Shown piece after piece: positions 40,493 through 49,940 of a DNA stretch of 64,000 nt. Source of the DNA: Tolumonas auensis DSM 9187 (GTDB taxonomy: Bacteria > Pseudomonadota > Gammaproteobacteria > Enterobacterales > Aeromonadaceae). The stretch is from assembly GCF_000023065.1 (NCBI RefSeq), contig NC_012691.1, positions 2,276,501 through 2,340,500 on the forward strand, written 5' to 3'. Made by a program: the position numbers and the translations under genes. The stretch's first letter is position 1; each line of letters starts with the position of its first letter. Under the pieces are notes generated by a model. The model was not told the DNA's origin, searched no databases, and was given only the letters and a program-made list of their open reading frames with translations.

Positions 40493-42544
40493 ATGAAACA
40501 ACACACATTCAAAGTCAGCTTATTGTCACTTTGCGTTGCAGGTGTTCTCGGTATGGTGCCTCATGCCTTTGCCGCAGACGCTGAACCAGCCGCGTTACCG
40601 AAAGGACAACCCTTCCCAGGACAAGGGAAAGCGATGTTGTTGTCGCAGAAAGATCTGATGGAATACAAAGCGTTGCCTTCTTATTCAGAACCGGAATGGG
40701 TGAATAAGCTGGTTAAAGAAGGCAAGCTGCCAGAAGTGAAAGATCGTCTGCCTAAAGAGCCGATGGTATTCAACAGCAAAGGCATGCCGGATGGTCCGGG
40801 TGTGTATGGTGGTGTATTCCGCATGGTTAGTGGCGGTCGTCCGGAAGGCTGGAACTACAATGCCGGTAAAAATTCAGGCTGGGGTGGCACTGAATATACC
40901 GTTGCAGAATGTCTGACCCGTACTGGTCCGCTGACTACGATCAAAAAAGAAGAACAGACTCCGCTGCCTAACCTGGCAAAAAGCTGGGAATGGTCTGACG
41001 ACGGTAAACAGCTGACTATGCATCTGATTGAAGATGCTAAATGGTCGGATGGTAAGCCATTCTCATCCGATGACGTGATGTTCCTGTGGAATGACAACAT
41101 TCTGGATCAGCATGTTACGGCATGGGCGAACGCCGATACGTATGGCAAAGGCACCACGCTGGAAGCCGTGGATAAAAACACCATTCGCTGGACCTTCAAA
41201 GAGCCGCGTCCGACCCAGTATCTGTACAGCATGGCGTTCTTCCGTATGTGCCCGGGACCTGCGCATGTGCTGAAGCAGTTCCATCCTAAGTACAACAAAG
41301 AAGCCACTTACAGCAGTTACGCCAATGCCTTGCCTGCGGACAAGGTTCCTGTTGTCACTATGGGTGCCTGGGCGCCGGTCTATCACAAAGCCGATCAGAT
41401 GATCGTGCTGCGTCGTAACCCTTACTACTGGAAGGTTGACGAAAAAGGTCAGCAACTGCCTTACATGGATGAGCTGCGCTTCAAACTGTCTACCTGGACT
41501 GATCGTGAAGTACAAACCGTCGCCGGTAACGCTGATTACGCCAACATGGAAAACCCGACCAACTACGTTGAGTCGATCAAAAAATCCAAACAGGCGGACT
41601 CACCGGCACGTCTGGATTTCAGCCCGCGCTTCTTAGGCTGGTCGCTGTTTATGAACCTGTCTGAAGATCTGGGTGCGACCGATGAACGTGAAAAAGCGAT
41701 CCGTCTGCTGAACCGTCAGCTGAAGTTCCGTCAGGCCATCAGTCATGCGATTGATCGTAATGCGTTAGGTCAGACCATGGTGCGCGGTCCATTCTCACGT
41801 CCGTATGCCGGTGGTCTGTATCCGGAAGGTATGGTGAATGATGGTTCCGTTGTGTACTACGGTTACAACCCGAAACTGGCTAAAGAGCTACTGGCGGATG
41901 TGGGCTTACAAGACACCGATGGTAACGGCATTGTGAACTGGACTGACGGCCCGACCAAAGGTCAGGACCTGGAAATCACCATGGTGACACCAGATGGTCC
42001 GGGTGAAACGTCACTGTCGGAAGGTTTGGTATCCATGCTGCGTGAGGTCGGTATCAAGGTGATCCCTCGTCCGATGCAGGGTGCTCAGGTTGATGCCGCT
42101 TTAGGTGCCAGTGCTTATGACTTCTTTATCCGTCGTAACGATAACGAATACATTCAGCCGGTTCAGTTGGCCGAAGCGCTGGCCCCGGTACACGACCAGA
42201 CTCCGTACTGGCATAAAGGTACCAAAGCCAAGCCACAGAATCTGCTGCCGTTTGAAAAAGATCTGGTCAGCCTGATCAATCAGTTCCAGCACGAGCCGGA
42301 TCTGAGCAAACAGCTGGAAATTCTCAACAAATACAACAAGGTATTCACTGAGAACGTCTATCACGTTGGTCTGGTTTCTGTTCCGGGGGCGTTGATCCTG
42401 AACAAACGTCTGAAAAACGTACCGCCAGGAACGCCAATCATGAGCTTCCAGTGGGCAGAAGATTCCATTATGCGCGAGCGTATCTGGATCGATCCGAAAT
42501 CTGCTCCGGTTGAAGAACTGATGCCAGGCAAACTACCTGAGTAA
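40493..42544 (+). CDS. ABC transporter substrate-binding protein, probable alpha-galactoside binding
   Basis: 683 residues. Signal peptide cleaved at about residue 27 (HAFA|AD); the rest is an oligopeptide-type (SBP_bac_5, cluster C) binding protein, with the family block TPLPNLAKSWEWSDDGKQLT near residue 155 and FSSDDVMFLW after it. Peptide-type binding proteins of this size also carry alpha-galactosides, as shown for AgpA of Sinorhizobium meliloti, and the neighbours (GH36, MelR-like, GH4) point to the same use here. It is longer than OppA (about 540). AGGA precedes the ATG. Confidence 0.88.
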   Translation: MKQHTFKVSLLSLCVAGVLGMVPHAFAADAEPAALPKGQPFPGQGKAMLLSQKDLMEYKALPSYSEPEWVNKLVKEGKLPEVKDRLPKEPMVFNSKGMPDGPGVYGGVFRMVSGGRPEGWNYNAGKNSGWGGTEYTVAECLTRTGPLTTIKKEEQTPLPNLAKSWEWSDDGKQLTMHLIEDAKWSDGKPFSSDDVMFLWNDNILDQHVTAWANADTYGKGTTLEAVDKNTIRWTFKEPRPTQYLYSMAFFRMCPGPAHVLKQFHPKYNKEATYSSYANALPADKVPVVTMGAWAPVYHKADQMIVLRRNPYYWKVDEKGQQLPYMDELRFKLSTWTDREVQTVAGNADYANMENPTNYVESIKKSKQADSPARLDFSPRFLGWSLFMNLSEDLGATDEREKAIRLLNRQLKFRQAISHAIDRNALGQTMVRGPFSRPYAGGLYPEGMVNDGSVVYYGYNPKLAKELLADVGLQDTDGNGIVNWTDGPTKGQDLEITMVTPDGPGETSLSEGLVSMLREVGIKVIPRPMQGAQVDAALGASAYDFFIRRNDNEYIQPVQLAEALAPVHDQTPYWHKGTKAKPQNLLPFEKDLVSLINQFQHEPDLSKQLEILNKYNKVFTENVYHVGLVSVPGALILNKRLKNVPPGTPIMSFQWAEDSIMRERIWIDPKSAPVEELMPGKLPE

Positions 42545-42566
42545 TCGGTAAATCAACACGTTGTAT

Positions 42567-42687
42567 ACCCAAAGTAATTGGAGTTACAGCTAGGCGACAA
42601 GTGAATGAATCCCCATGAGCATAGAAATGCTATGTGATTGGGGTGAAGAACGCTGTCAACGACGCTGTAACTTCAAGTACGAAGGGT
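42567..42687. repeat. 121-bp imperfect palindromic intergenic repeat (MITE-like)
   Basis: The ends are 24-bp terminal inverted repeats with 19 matches: ACCCAAAGTAATTGGAGTTACAGC-type start and its complement at 42664-42687. The centre folds as CCCCAtGAGCATAG / CTATGTGATTGGGG around 42610-42642. The pattern resembles extragenic palindromic repeats of other gammaproteobacteria. It has no coding capacity. Confidence 0.75.
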
Positions 42688-42746
42688 GGAGTTAACAAAC
42701 CGGTCACAGAATGTCGTCGTGACCGGCCGTCAACAAGGAATGCACT

Positions 42747-43745
42747 ATGTTCGGTTTTATCATCAAGCGCTTGCTGGCTGCGATCCCTTTGCTGCTCATC
42801 CTCAGCATGATTTCGTTCTTTCTGATTCAGATCCCTCCGGGAGATTATGCCGACAGAGTAAAAAGCCAGGCAGTTACCATGTCCGGAATGAGCGAGCAGG
42901 ATGCTCAGCAAATGGCGGACAAATATCGTGAAGAACACGGTATGAATGACCCGCTGCCGGTACAGTACATCCGCTGGGTCGGCAATATTGTCACCAAAGG
43001 GGATTTCGGCGATTCTTATACTTATAACAAGCCCATCAGCCAGTTGATCATGGATCGTCTGCCGATGACCTTGCTGATAGCACTGATGTGCCATTTCGGT
43101 TCCACCGTGATCGGTACTTTGCTAGGTATTTTTGTTGCCACGCGGCAATACAGCATTGCCGATACGCTGGTGACTATCTTCGCGTTCATCGGCATGACAA
43201 CACCCCGTTTTGTACTGGCGCTGATCATGCTCTATCTGCTGGTGTTCCATTTCGGTTCTACCAACGTGGCCGCACTGTTCTCGCCTGAATACACCATGGC
43301 ACCCTGGAGTCTGGCTAAATTCGGCAACCTGCTGGTACATATCTGGCCGGTGCTGCTGGTGGCTATCTTCGGTGGTATGGCGCAAAACCTGCGTGTGATG
43401 CGTTCCAATATGCTGGACGTCATGCAGGCGCAATATGTTGAAACTGCCCGTGCCAAAGGGCTGTCACCGATGCGGGTGCTGTTCCGTCATATCGTGCCGA
43501 ATGCACTGCATCCGATGATCATGTTCCAGGGTGTTGCCCTGCCCTACATGATTGCCGGTGAGCTGGAAATCGCGATTGTATTTGCCCTGCCAACCGTCGG
43601 CCCATTGATTGTCCAAGCCATGCAGGATCAGGACGTCTTCGTCGTCGCTTCATGCATGCTCATCCTGGCTACCACACTGGTTATCGGTAATCTGATTGCC
43701 GACATTACACTGGCCTTGCTGGACCCTCGTGTCCGTCTGTCCTGA
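42747..43745 (+). CDS. ABC transporter permease (DppB/OppB type)
   Basis: 332 residues with six membrane helices. The EAA-type loop that contacts the ATPase reads YVETARAKGLSPMRVLFRHIVPNAL (split here by function: YVETARAKGLS then PMRVLFRHIVPNAL). It is the first of two permease subunits behind the AgpA-like binding protein. AAGGA precedes the start by seven bases. It is separated from the binding-protein gene by the palindromic repeat. Confidence 0.94.
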   Translation: MFGFIIKRLLAAIPLLLILSMISFFLIQIPPGDYADRVKSQAVTMSGMSEQDAQQMADKYREEHGMNDPLPVQYIRWVGNIVTKGDFGDSYTYNKPISQLIMDRLPMTLLIALMCHFGSTVIGTLLGIFVATRQYSIADTLVTIFAFIGMTTPRFVLALIMLYLLVFHFGSTNVAALFSPEYTMAPWSLAKFGNLLVHIWPVLLVAIFGGMAQNLRVMRSNMLDVMQAQYVETARAKGLSPMRVLFRHIVPNALHPMIMFQGVALPYMIAGELEIAIVFALPTVGPLIVQAMQDQDVFVVASCMLILATTLVIGNLIADITLALLDPRVRLS

Positions 43746-43772
43746 TAAGAGGGTTTTATCGTGGAGAACACT

Positions 43773-44897
43773 ATGCAATCTGAAATCATCCTGGAACAGG
43801 ATCCGCGCGAACGGCCAAAATCAAACGACGAACGTTATCTGGCTCTGGTTTGGCGTCGTTTTAAACGTAATAAATTAGCGCTGGTTTCCATGTGGCTGAT
43901 TCTGGCCATGCTGATTCTGGCTATCTTTGCCTCTTTCTTTGCCCCGCAGGATCCGGCGCAACGCAGTAATGAAGATGTGTATCTGCCGCCACAGGGCATT
44001 CATTTCTTCAGCGATGACGGTTTTTCGGTGCGTCCGTTTGTTTATCCGTATGAAACCACCTTTGATCCGGAAACATTTGAACCAAAATATGTACAGAACA
44101 CTGAGAAAAAGGTTTATCTGCAATTTTTCAGTGAAGGCTGGGAATATTCATTCCTCGGAATGACTTTCAATACCCATCTGTTTACCGCGCAGGACAACCA
44201 GAACATCTACATTCTCGGCACTGACGGGATGGGTCGTGATGAGCTGAGCCGTATTTTCCATGGTATGGGCGTCACCTTGCTGATGGCGGGTTTGATCACC
44301 TCAATCTGCGTGATTGTCGGTAGTCTGGTTGGTATTACTTCCGGTTATCTGGGCGGTAAAGCGGACTTGTGGATCCAGCGTGTGGTTGAGCTGATGCTGG
44401 CTTTCCCGGAGTTGCCGCTGTATCTGTCAGTGATTGCGATTTTGCCAAAAACTGTGTCGCCACAAACCACCTTCATCCTGTTCGTACTGCTGCTGGGTTG
44501 TCTGAAATGGGCACAGCTGGCGCGTGAAGTGCGCGGTAAAGCGCTGGTGTTACGTGAAATGGACTATGTGAAATCAGCCATCGCTGCCGGTGCTTCTGAT
44601 GGTCGGATTGTGGTGCATCACATTCTGCCAAACGTACTGTCGCATGTGATCGTCGTTGCTACCGGCATGATCCCGACCTTTATCCTGACGGAAAGCTTCC
44701 TGAGCTTCCTCGGCGTCGGTATTCGTCCGCCAATGATCAGTCTCGGTTTGTTACTGAATGCTGCCCGTGATTATCAGGTACTGGGTTCTTACCCATGGCT
44801 GCTGGCCCCTGTCGGTTTCATTCTGGTTTCAGTATTAGTTTTCAACGCTGCCGGTGACGGTCTGCGCGATGCGGTTGATCCGTACTCAGGTCGTTAA
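43773..44897 (+). CDS. ABC transporter permease (DppC/OppC type)
   Basis: 374 residues: an N-terminal helix (about 30-55), a periplasmic region of about 100 residues, then the permease core with YVKSAIAAGASDGRIVVHHI as the EAA loop. The periplasmic insert (about 65-135) is longer than in DppC. ATG 43773 is chosen because GGAG lies six bases upstream; the in-frame GTG at 43761 would contain that Shine-Dalgarno sequence. Confidence 0.93.
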   Translation: MQSEIILEQDPRERPKSNDERYLALVWRRFKRNKLALVSMWLILAMLILAIFASFFAPQDPAQRSNEDVYLPPQGIHFFSDDGFSVRPFVYPYETTFDPETFEPKYVQNTEKKVYLQFFSEGWEYSFLGMTFNTHLFTAQDNQNIYILGTDGMGRDELSRIFHGMGVTLLMAGLITSICVIVGSLVGITSGYLGGKADLWIQRVVELMLAFPELPLYLSVIAILPKTVSPQTTFILFVLLLGCLKWAQLAREVRGKALVLREMDYVKSAIAAGASDGRIVVHHILPNVLSHVIVVATGMIPTFILTESFLSFLGVGIRPPMISLGLLLNAARDYQVLGSYPWLLAPVGFILVSVLVFNAAGDGLRDAVDPYSGR

Positions 44898-44911
44898 GCG
44901 AGGATTTTAAG

Positions 44912-46531
44912 ATGAATGAACAAACCCTGTTAGTGAACGCTGAAAACATTCAGGTCGATTTCAGAACCGAAGGCGGTATTGCCCAGGCAGTACGCGATGT
45001 TTCCTTCAAAATCTACAAAGGTCAGACGGTGGCGCTGGTGGGTGAATCCGGTTCCGGTAAATCCATCTCCGCCCGAGTACTGATGAAATTACTGCCGAAG
45101 AGCGCGATTGTCGGCAAAGATACCCGCATCACCCTGCATGGCGAAGACATGAGCCAGTATGACGAGCAGGATATGCGCAAAATCCGCGGGAAAAAGATCG
45201 GCATGATCTTCCAGGAACCGATGACCTCGCTGAACCCGATCTACACCGTGGGAGATCAAATCGGCGAAATTATCCGTGAGCATAACCGCGCGATGTCCAA
45301 ACAGGAAATCCGTGAGCAGGTGCTCTCTCTGTTGACTGAGATGCAGCTGCCGGATCCGGAAAAACGCATTGACCAGTATCCGCATCAGATGTCCGGCGGT
45401 CAGCGTCAGCGCGTGATGATAGCCATGGCGCTGGCAAACAAACCCGACCTGCTGATTGCGGATGAACCGACAACCGCACTGGATGTAACGGTACAGGCGG
45501 AAATCCTGAATCTGCTGAAACGGTTGCAGGAAAAATTCCACATGGGCGTGCTGCTGATCACCCACGACCTGACTATCGTGCGCAAATATGCCGACTGGGT
45601 GTATGTCATGCAGCACGGGAAAGTGGTGGAAAACAATGAAACTGAAAACCTGTTTACGACGCCGACCCACGCTTACACGCAGCATCTGCTGAACTCCGAA
45701 CCGAAAGGCACCGCACCGGCCGTACCGGCTGAAAACCCGGTGATTCTGGAAGGAAAAAACGTACAGGTTTCTTTTGTCACAGAACCAGGTAACTGGTGGT
45801 TACGTCGCCCGGAAAAACGATTCAAGGCAGTAAAAGGATTGGATCTGACGCTACGCCGCGGTGAAACCCTCGGTATCGTCGGTGAATCCGGTTCCGGCAA
45901 AACCACGCTGGGTCACGCGATTCTGCGTCTGATTGAGTCGGAAGGTGAAATGATTTACGACGGTATCACGCTGCATGATCGTGACCGCAAAGCGATGCGC
46001 CCACTGCGTAAACGCATGCAGATTGTATTTCAGGACCCCTTCTCGTCGCTGAATCCGCGTATGACCGTGCGTCAGATCATTCAGGAAGGGATGATCATCA
46101 ATAACATCGGTACGGATGATGCCGATCGTGAACAGCGTGCTATTCAGGCATTGCAGGAATCCGGTCTCGCGCCATTTGCACTGGATCGCTTCCCGCATGA
46201 ATTCTCCGGTGGCCAGCGTCAGCGTATTGCGATTGCCAAAGCGATTGCGATGGAGCCGGAATTCATTCTGCTGGACGAACCAACCTCAGCGCTCGATCTG
46301 TCCGTTCAGAATCAGATCATCCAGCTGCTGCGTCAGTTACAGCAGAAACATAATCTTTCCTACCTGTTTATCAGCCATGACTTACGTGTGGTACGGGCTT
46401 TATGTCACCGGATTATGGTGATGCGACACGGAGATTTAGTCGAAATGGGTGATACCGTCACGGTGATGGATGATCCAAAAGAGGAATATACAAGACGACT
46501 GATCCGGGCAGCATTCGAGGTAGCTGCCTGA
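44912..46531 (+). CDS. ABC transporter fused double ATP-binding protein
   Basis: 539 residues with two complete nucleotide-binding domains. NBD1: Walker A GESGSGKS (about 43-50), signature [13 protein letters not shown], Walker [16 protein letters not shown]2: Walker A GESGSGKT (about 324-331), signature [13 protein letters not shown], Walker [12 protein letters not shown]. Both catalytic Glu and His-switch residues (THDLT, SHDLR) are present. Fused pairs replace separate OppD and OppF. It energises the two permeases just upstream. Confidence 0.95.
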   Translation: MNEQTLLVNAENIQVDFRTEGGIAQAVRDVSFKIYKGQTVALVGESGSGKSISARVLMKLLPKSAIVGKDTRITLHGEDMSQYDEQDMRKIRGKKIGMIFQEPMTSLNPIYTVGDQIGEIIREHNRAMSKQEIREQVLSLLTEMQLPDPEKRIDQYPHQMSGGQRQRVMIAMALANKPDLLIADEPTTALDVTVQAEILNLLKRLQEKFHMGVLLITHDLTIVRKYADWVYVMQHGKVVENNETENLFTTPTHAYTQHLLNSEPKGTAPAVPAENPVILEGKNVQVSFVTEPGNWWLRRPEKRFKAVKGLDLTLRRGETLGIVGESGSGKTTLGHAILRLIESEGEMIYDGITLHDRDRKAMRPLRKRMQIVFQDPFSSLNPRMTVRQIIQEGMIINNIGTDDADREQRAIQALQESGLAPFALDRFPHEFSGGQRQRIAIAKAIAMEPEFILLDEPTSALDLSVQNQIIQLLRQLQQKHNLSYLFISHDLRVVRALCHRIMVMRHGDLVEMGDTVTVMDDPKEEYTRRLIRAAFEVAA

Positions 46532-46566
46532 TTACAGAAAAGAAATTGTATATACCGGAGGAAAGC

Positions 46567-47571
46567 ATGTCGGATTATTTACCTAATGATGAACGCTATA
46601 GCCAGATGCATTATCGCCGTAGTGGCCAGAGCGGACTGAAACTACCCCGTATCAGTCTGGGTTTGTGGCATAACTTTGGCGATACCGCGGTTCAGGACAA
46701 CGCGCGAAAATTAATCCGGCATGCGTTTGACTGCGGCATAACGCATTTCGATCTGGCCAATAACTACGGTCCGCCACCGGGTTCTGCCGAAGAGAACTTT
46801 GGCAAGATCCTGAAACAGGATTTCTGTTCCCTGCGTGATGAACTGGTGATTTCAACCAAAGCCGGTTATCCGATGTGGACCGGTCCATATGGTGATGGTG
46901 GCAGTAAAAAGTATCTGATCTCCAGTCTGGATCAAAGCCTGCAACGTATGGATCTGGATTACGTGGATATTTTCTATCACCACCGCCCCGATCCGAATAC
47001 GCCGCTGGAAGAAACCATGGCTGCACTGGATCTGATTGTGCGTCAGGGTAAGGCACTGTATGTCGGACTTTCCAATTATCCGGCAGAGCTAACCAAACGG
47101 GCATCGCAGATCCTGAAAGCGCTCGGCACGCCCTGCATCATCCACCAGCCGAAATATTCCATGTTTGAACGCTGGGTAGAAAACGGCTTGCTGGATGTAC
47201 TGGCCGAAGAACAGATCGGCGGTATCGCTTTCTCACCGCTGGCGGGTGGCTTACTGACCGATCGTTATCTGAATGGTATCCCCGACGATTCGCGGGCCGC
47301 GAAAGATGGTCGTTTCCTCAAACCGGCTGATATTACCGATACACGCCTGAAAGTGATTAGTGAACTGAACCATGTTGCCTATCTGCGGGGGCAAAAATTA
47401 TCGCAGACGGCATTGCAGTGGGTTCTGCGCCAACCAGCAATCACCTCAGTATTGATTGGTGCCAGTAAAACCAGTCAGATTGATGACGCGATTGCTGCCC
47501 CTCATTTCTGTGAGTTAAGCGCGAAAGAACTGTCACGGATTGAAGAAATTCTGGCGGCAGGAAACGCGTAA
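46567..47571 (+). CDS. gpr: YghZ/Gpr-type aldo-keto reductase
   Basis: 334 residues. Catalytic Asp and Tyr are in FDLANNYGPPPGSAEENFG, Lys in ISTKAGYPMWTGPYGDGG and His in FYHHRPDP, the AKR tetrad. Overall it reads closest to E. coli YghZ, an L-glyceraldehyde 3-phosphate reductase. Its role in alpha-galactoside use is unclear; it might reduce a released sugar or detoxify aldehydes. ATG 46567 has a perfect GGAGG, which rules out the in-frame TTG at 46546. It overlaps no neighbour and lies 36 bases after the ATPase gene. Confidence 0.9.
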   Translation: MSDYLPNDERYSQMHYRRSGQSGLKLPRISLGLWHNFGDTAVQDNARKLIRHAFDCGITHFDLANNYGPPPGSAEENFGKILKQDFCSLRDELVISTKAGYPMWTGPYGDGGSKKYLISSLDQSLQRMDLDYVDIFYHHRPDPNTPLEETMAALDLIVRQGKALYVGLSNYPAELTKRASQILKALGTPCIIHQPKYSMFERWVENGLLDVLAEEQIGGIAFSPLAGGLLTDRYLNGIPDDSRAAKDGRFLKPADITDTRLKVISELNHVAYLRGQKLSQTALQWVLRQPAITSVLIGASKTSQIDDAIAAPHFCELSAKELSRIEEILAAGNA

Positions 47572-47596
47572 TAACTGCATTTTCCGGAGTTATAAA

Positions 47597-48499
47597 ATGC
47601 AAGATCCGACGGAAATAAGCCCATTAAGCTGGCTACAGGCCGATGAAGTATTAAGTGTGGAGTTCCGTCAGCCCGGCGATATGCCGGGCTATCACTGGCA
47701 TCGACAGGTGGAAGTGAACATTCCGTTTGGCGGCCCGGTCCGTTATCTTATCAATGACCAATTAATCCAACTCCCGGAAGGACATATCGGCTTGTTCTGG
47801 GGAGTGATCCCTCATCGCCTGATTGAGTGTGAAAACTGCACTCAGATGGGGGTCATCAACATTCCGCTGTCCCGTTTTCTGGGTCTGCCGGTTGATGATC
47901 TGCTACTGAATAAAGTCCTGCATGGCAGCGTCGTGATCTCAACCGCAAAAGATTTGTTTGGTTCACACGAACTGCGTCGCTGGCACAATGACAGTCTCTG
48001 TCATTCGCACGGTTTATATCAGCTGATGCAGGAAGAGATCACGCTGATGATCAAACGCGTGGCTGTCTCCGGCTGGGAAGAACTGCTGCACACCTCCCCC
48101 GGTAAACTGCACAGTCTGCAGATGAATGAACGTAAAATCCGCTACATCCAGCAGATGCTGAGCTTTATTGCCGAACATTATCATGAAGCGATCCGGGTTA
48201 ACGAAGTAGCCGCAAAGGTGCAATTACACCCGAATTATGCGATGAATCTGTTTAAGCAAGTGATGGGTTATTCCATCAAAGATCACATCACCATGATGAA
48301 AGTGAACCATGCCCGCGCGTTACTGGCGGAAACCAATCGTTCAATACTGGATATTTCACTCACCACCGGCTTCAGTGCCATGAGCCGTTTCTACGAATCA
48401 TTTCATAAACTGGTCGGCGTAACACCACACCAATATCGCCTGAATACCCGCAGCAATGCCGGTGCACTGCTACTACCCATAGAAAAAGAGACAGCATAA
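47597..48499 (+). CDS. melR: MelR-type AraC-family transcriptional regulator
   Basis: 300 residues. The N-terminal cupin-like sugar domain contains MPGYHWHRQVEVNIPFGG and LPEGHIGLFWGVIPHRLIEC, nearly the E. coli MelR pattern; the C-terminal AraC DNA-binding domain (about 200-295) contains LDISLTTGFSAMSRFYESF. MelR activates melAB with melibiose. Here it follows gpr and converges on melA, rather than being divergent from melAB as in E. coli. GGAG lies nine bases before the ATG; the longer frame from 47540 overlaps gpr. The stop codon lies inside the melA terminator. Confidence 0.92.
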   Translation: MQDPTEISPLSWLQADEVLSVEFRQPGDMPGYHWHRQVEVNIPFGGPVRYLINDQLIQLPEGHIGLFWGVIPHRLIECENCTQMGVINIPLSRFLGLPVDDLLLNKVLHGSVVISTAKDLFGSHELRRWHNDSLCHSHGLYQLMQEEITLMIKRVAVSGWEELLHTSPGKLHSLQMNERKIRYIQQMLSFIAEHYHEAIRVNEVAAKVQLHPNYAMNLFKQVMGYSIKDHITMMKVNHARALLAETNRSILDISLTTGFSAMSRFYESFHKLVGVTPHQYRLNTRSNAGALLLPIEKETA

Positions 48500-48508
48500 T
48501 GCTGTCTC
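48482..48508 (-). terminator. melA terminator overlapping the melR stop
   Basis: GAGACAGCAT / ATGCTGTCTC form a 10-bp stem, followed on the minus strand by TTTTTC. It ends melA transcripts and lies within the last codons of the convergent melR gene. Confidence 0.85.
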
Positions 48509-48529
48509 CTCTTCCCTGCCTGCCGGTCA

Positions 48530-49846
48530 TTACAGACGTGCAAATTTAGGTAACCAGTCACCGTGCGCACGGCGCAAGTCATCGACCAGATCATGGATCT
48601 GATCTAAATCCAGTTCGGCACTGGTATGCGGATCCAGGTAAGCGGCATGATAAATATATTCCGGATTTTCCGTCATCAATGCTTCCACTGTCAGCTGCTG
48701 TACATTGACGTTGGTGCGCATTAACGCTGCCAGTTGTGGTTGTACGTTGCCGAATTTCACCGGTTGCACACCGTTGCGATCCACCAGACAAGCCACCTCG
48801 ACCGCACAATCCTGCGGCAGATTATCGATCAACCCGTTGTTCAGCACGTTACCGTAAATGACGGATGGTTCACCGGTCGCCAGCGAGTTGATGATGGAGG
48901 CAGCATATTCACGACTCTGCTTGATTTCGATGTCATGCTGCGTTTCGATGCGCTGCAGCTCTGCCGCCCAATCCGCCATCTGTTTTTCACAGCGGCGCGG
49001 ATATTCATCCAGCGGAATATTGAATTTCTCGATCAGATCGGGACGATCCCGTTTAATAAACCACGGTGAATATTCGGCAAAATGTTCGCTCGATTCCGTT
49101 ACGAAATAACCGAATTTACGCAGAATTTCATACCGTACCCGGTTACCATCCGGCACTTTACCTTCCGCCGCCAGCGCTTTCAGACGCGGATAGAGATCTT
49201 CTGTTGAGCCATCCGGCAGACGCTGCGTAAATTGGTTATAAAACGCCATATGGTTGATACCGGCACAGGTGTAAACCAGATTCGCTGGCTCAACACCCAG
49301 ATCATGCGCCAATTCTTCCGCCGTTCCCTGCACAGAATGGCACAGACCGACATACTGGATTTCCGGCACCATACGTTGTACCGCCAGACTTAAGATCGCC
49401 ATCGGGTTAACGTAGTTCATCAGCAACGCATTGGGGCACAATTCCCGCATCTCACGGGCAACATCCACCAGTACCGGCACCGTACGTAAGCCACGCATGA
49501 TACCGCCAATGCCTAATGTATCCGCGATGGTCTGACGTAAACCGTATTTTTTCGGAATATCAAAATCAACAACCGTACTGGGTTTATAACCGCCAACCTG
49601 AAACATGGTGATAACCACATTCGCGCCCTGTAATACTTCACGGCGATCCAGACTGGCGCTTACCGTAGCCGGAACCTTCAGCGCGGAAATGATCTGTCGG
49701 GCGACCAGTTGTGATTCCTGAAGGCGTTTGCTGTCGATATCCTGCAAAGCAATATGGGTGGATGTTAAGGCAGGTTGCTGCAGCAAATCGCGCACGATAT
49801 TACGCATGAACACCGTGCTGCCGGCACCGATAATAGCGACTTTCAT
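48530..49846 (-). CDS. melA: Alpha-galactosidase, glycoside hydrolase family 4
   Basis: 438 residues. NAD-binding GAGSTVF at the N-terminus; metal and active-site residues in LLMNYVNPMAI, VGLCHSVQGTAEEL and CAGINHMAFYNQ; near-complete agreement with E. coli MelA. GH4 uses NAD+ and Mn2+ in a redox-elimination mechanism, unlike the GH36 enzyme in the same locus. Start 49846 (MKVAIIGAGS) has GGAG seven bases upstream; the frame stays open further up through the leader hairpins. No melB follows. Confidence 0.97.
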   Translation of the reverse strand: MKVAIIGAGSTVFMRNIVRDLLQQPALTSTHIALQDIDSKRLQESQLVARQIISALKVPATVSASLDRREVLQGANVVITMFQVGGYKPSTVVDFDIPKKYGLRQTIADTLGIGGIMRGLRTVPVLVDVAREMRELCPNALLMNYVNPMAILSLAVQRMVPEIQYVGLCHSVQGTAEELAHDLGVEPANLVYTCAGINHMAFYNQFTQRLPDGSTEDLYPRLKALAAEGKVPDGNRVRYEILRKFGYFVTESSEHFAEYSPWFIKRDRPDLIEKFNIPLDEYPRRCEKQMADWAAELQRIETQHDIEIKQSREYAASIINSLATGEPSVIYGNVLNNGLIDNLPQDCAVEVACLVDRNGVQPVKFGNVQPQLAALMRTNVNVQQLTVEALMTENPEYIYHAAYLDPHTSAELDLDQIHDLVDDLRRAHGDWLPKFARL

Positions 49847-49847
49847 A

Positions 49848-49917
49848 GAGTGACTCCGTAACGAGAGGGGCTTGATGTGATGCTTAGTATCAAGCCCGAC
49901 CGCCCCTCGGGTCACTC
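49848..49917 (-). promoter_or_regulatory. Nested hairpins in the melA leader
   Basis: Three inverted repeats are nested: outer GAGTGAC (49848-49854) with GTCACTC (49911-49917), next to the Shine-Dalgarno GGAG (49854-49857); middle GAGGGGC (49865-49871) with GCCCCTC (49902-49908); inner GGGCTTGAT (49868-49876) with ATCAAGCCC (49889-49897). Middle and inner stems share bases, so they are mutually exclusive. Confidence 0.6.
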
Positions 49918-49940
49918 CACGTTACCGGCGACCTGTTCCC

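Noticed and set aside
40493-46531. Plain oligopeptide (Opp/Dpp) transporter
   Set aside because: Possible from sequence alone, but position between two alpha-galactosidases and two sugar-type regulators favours alpha-galactoside transport; kept as the alternative.
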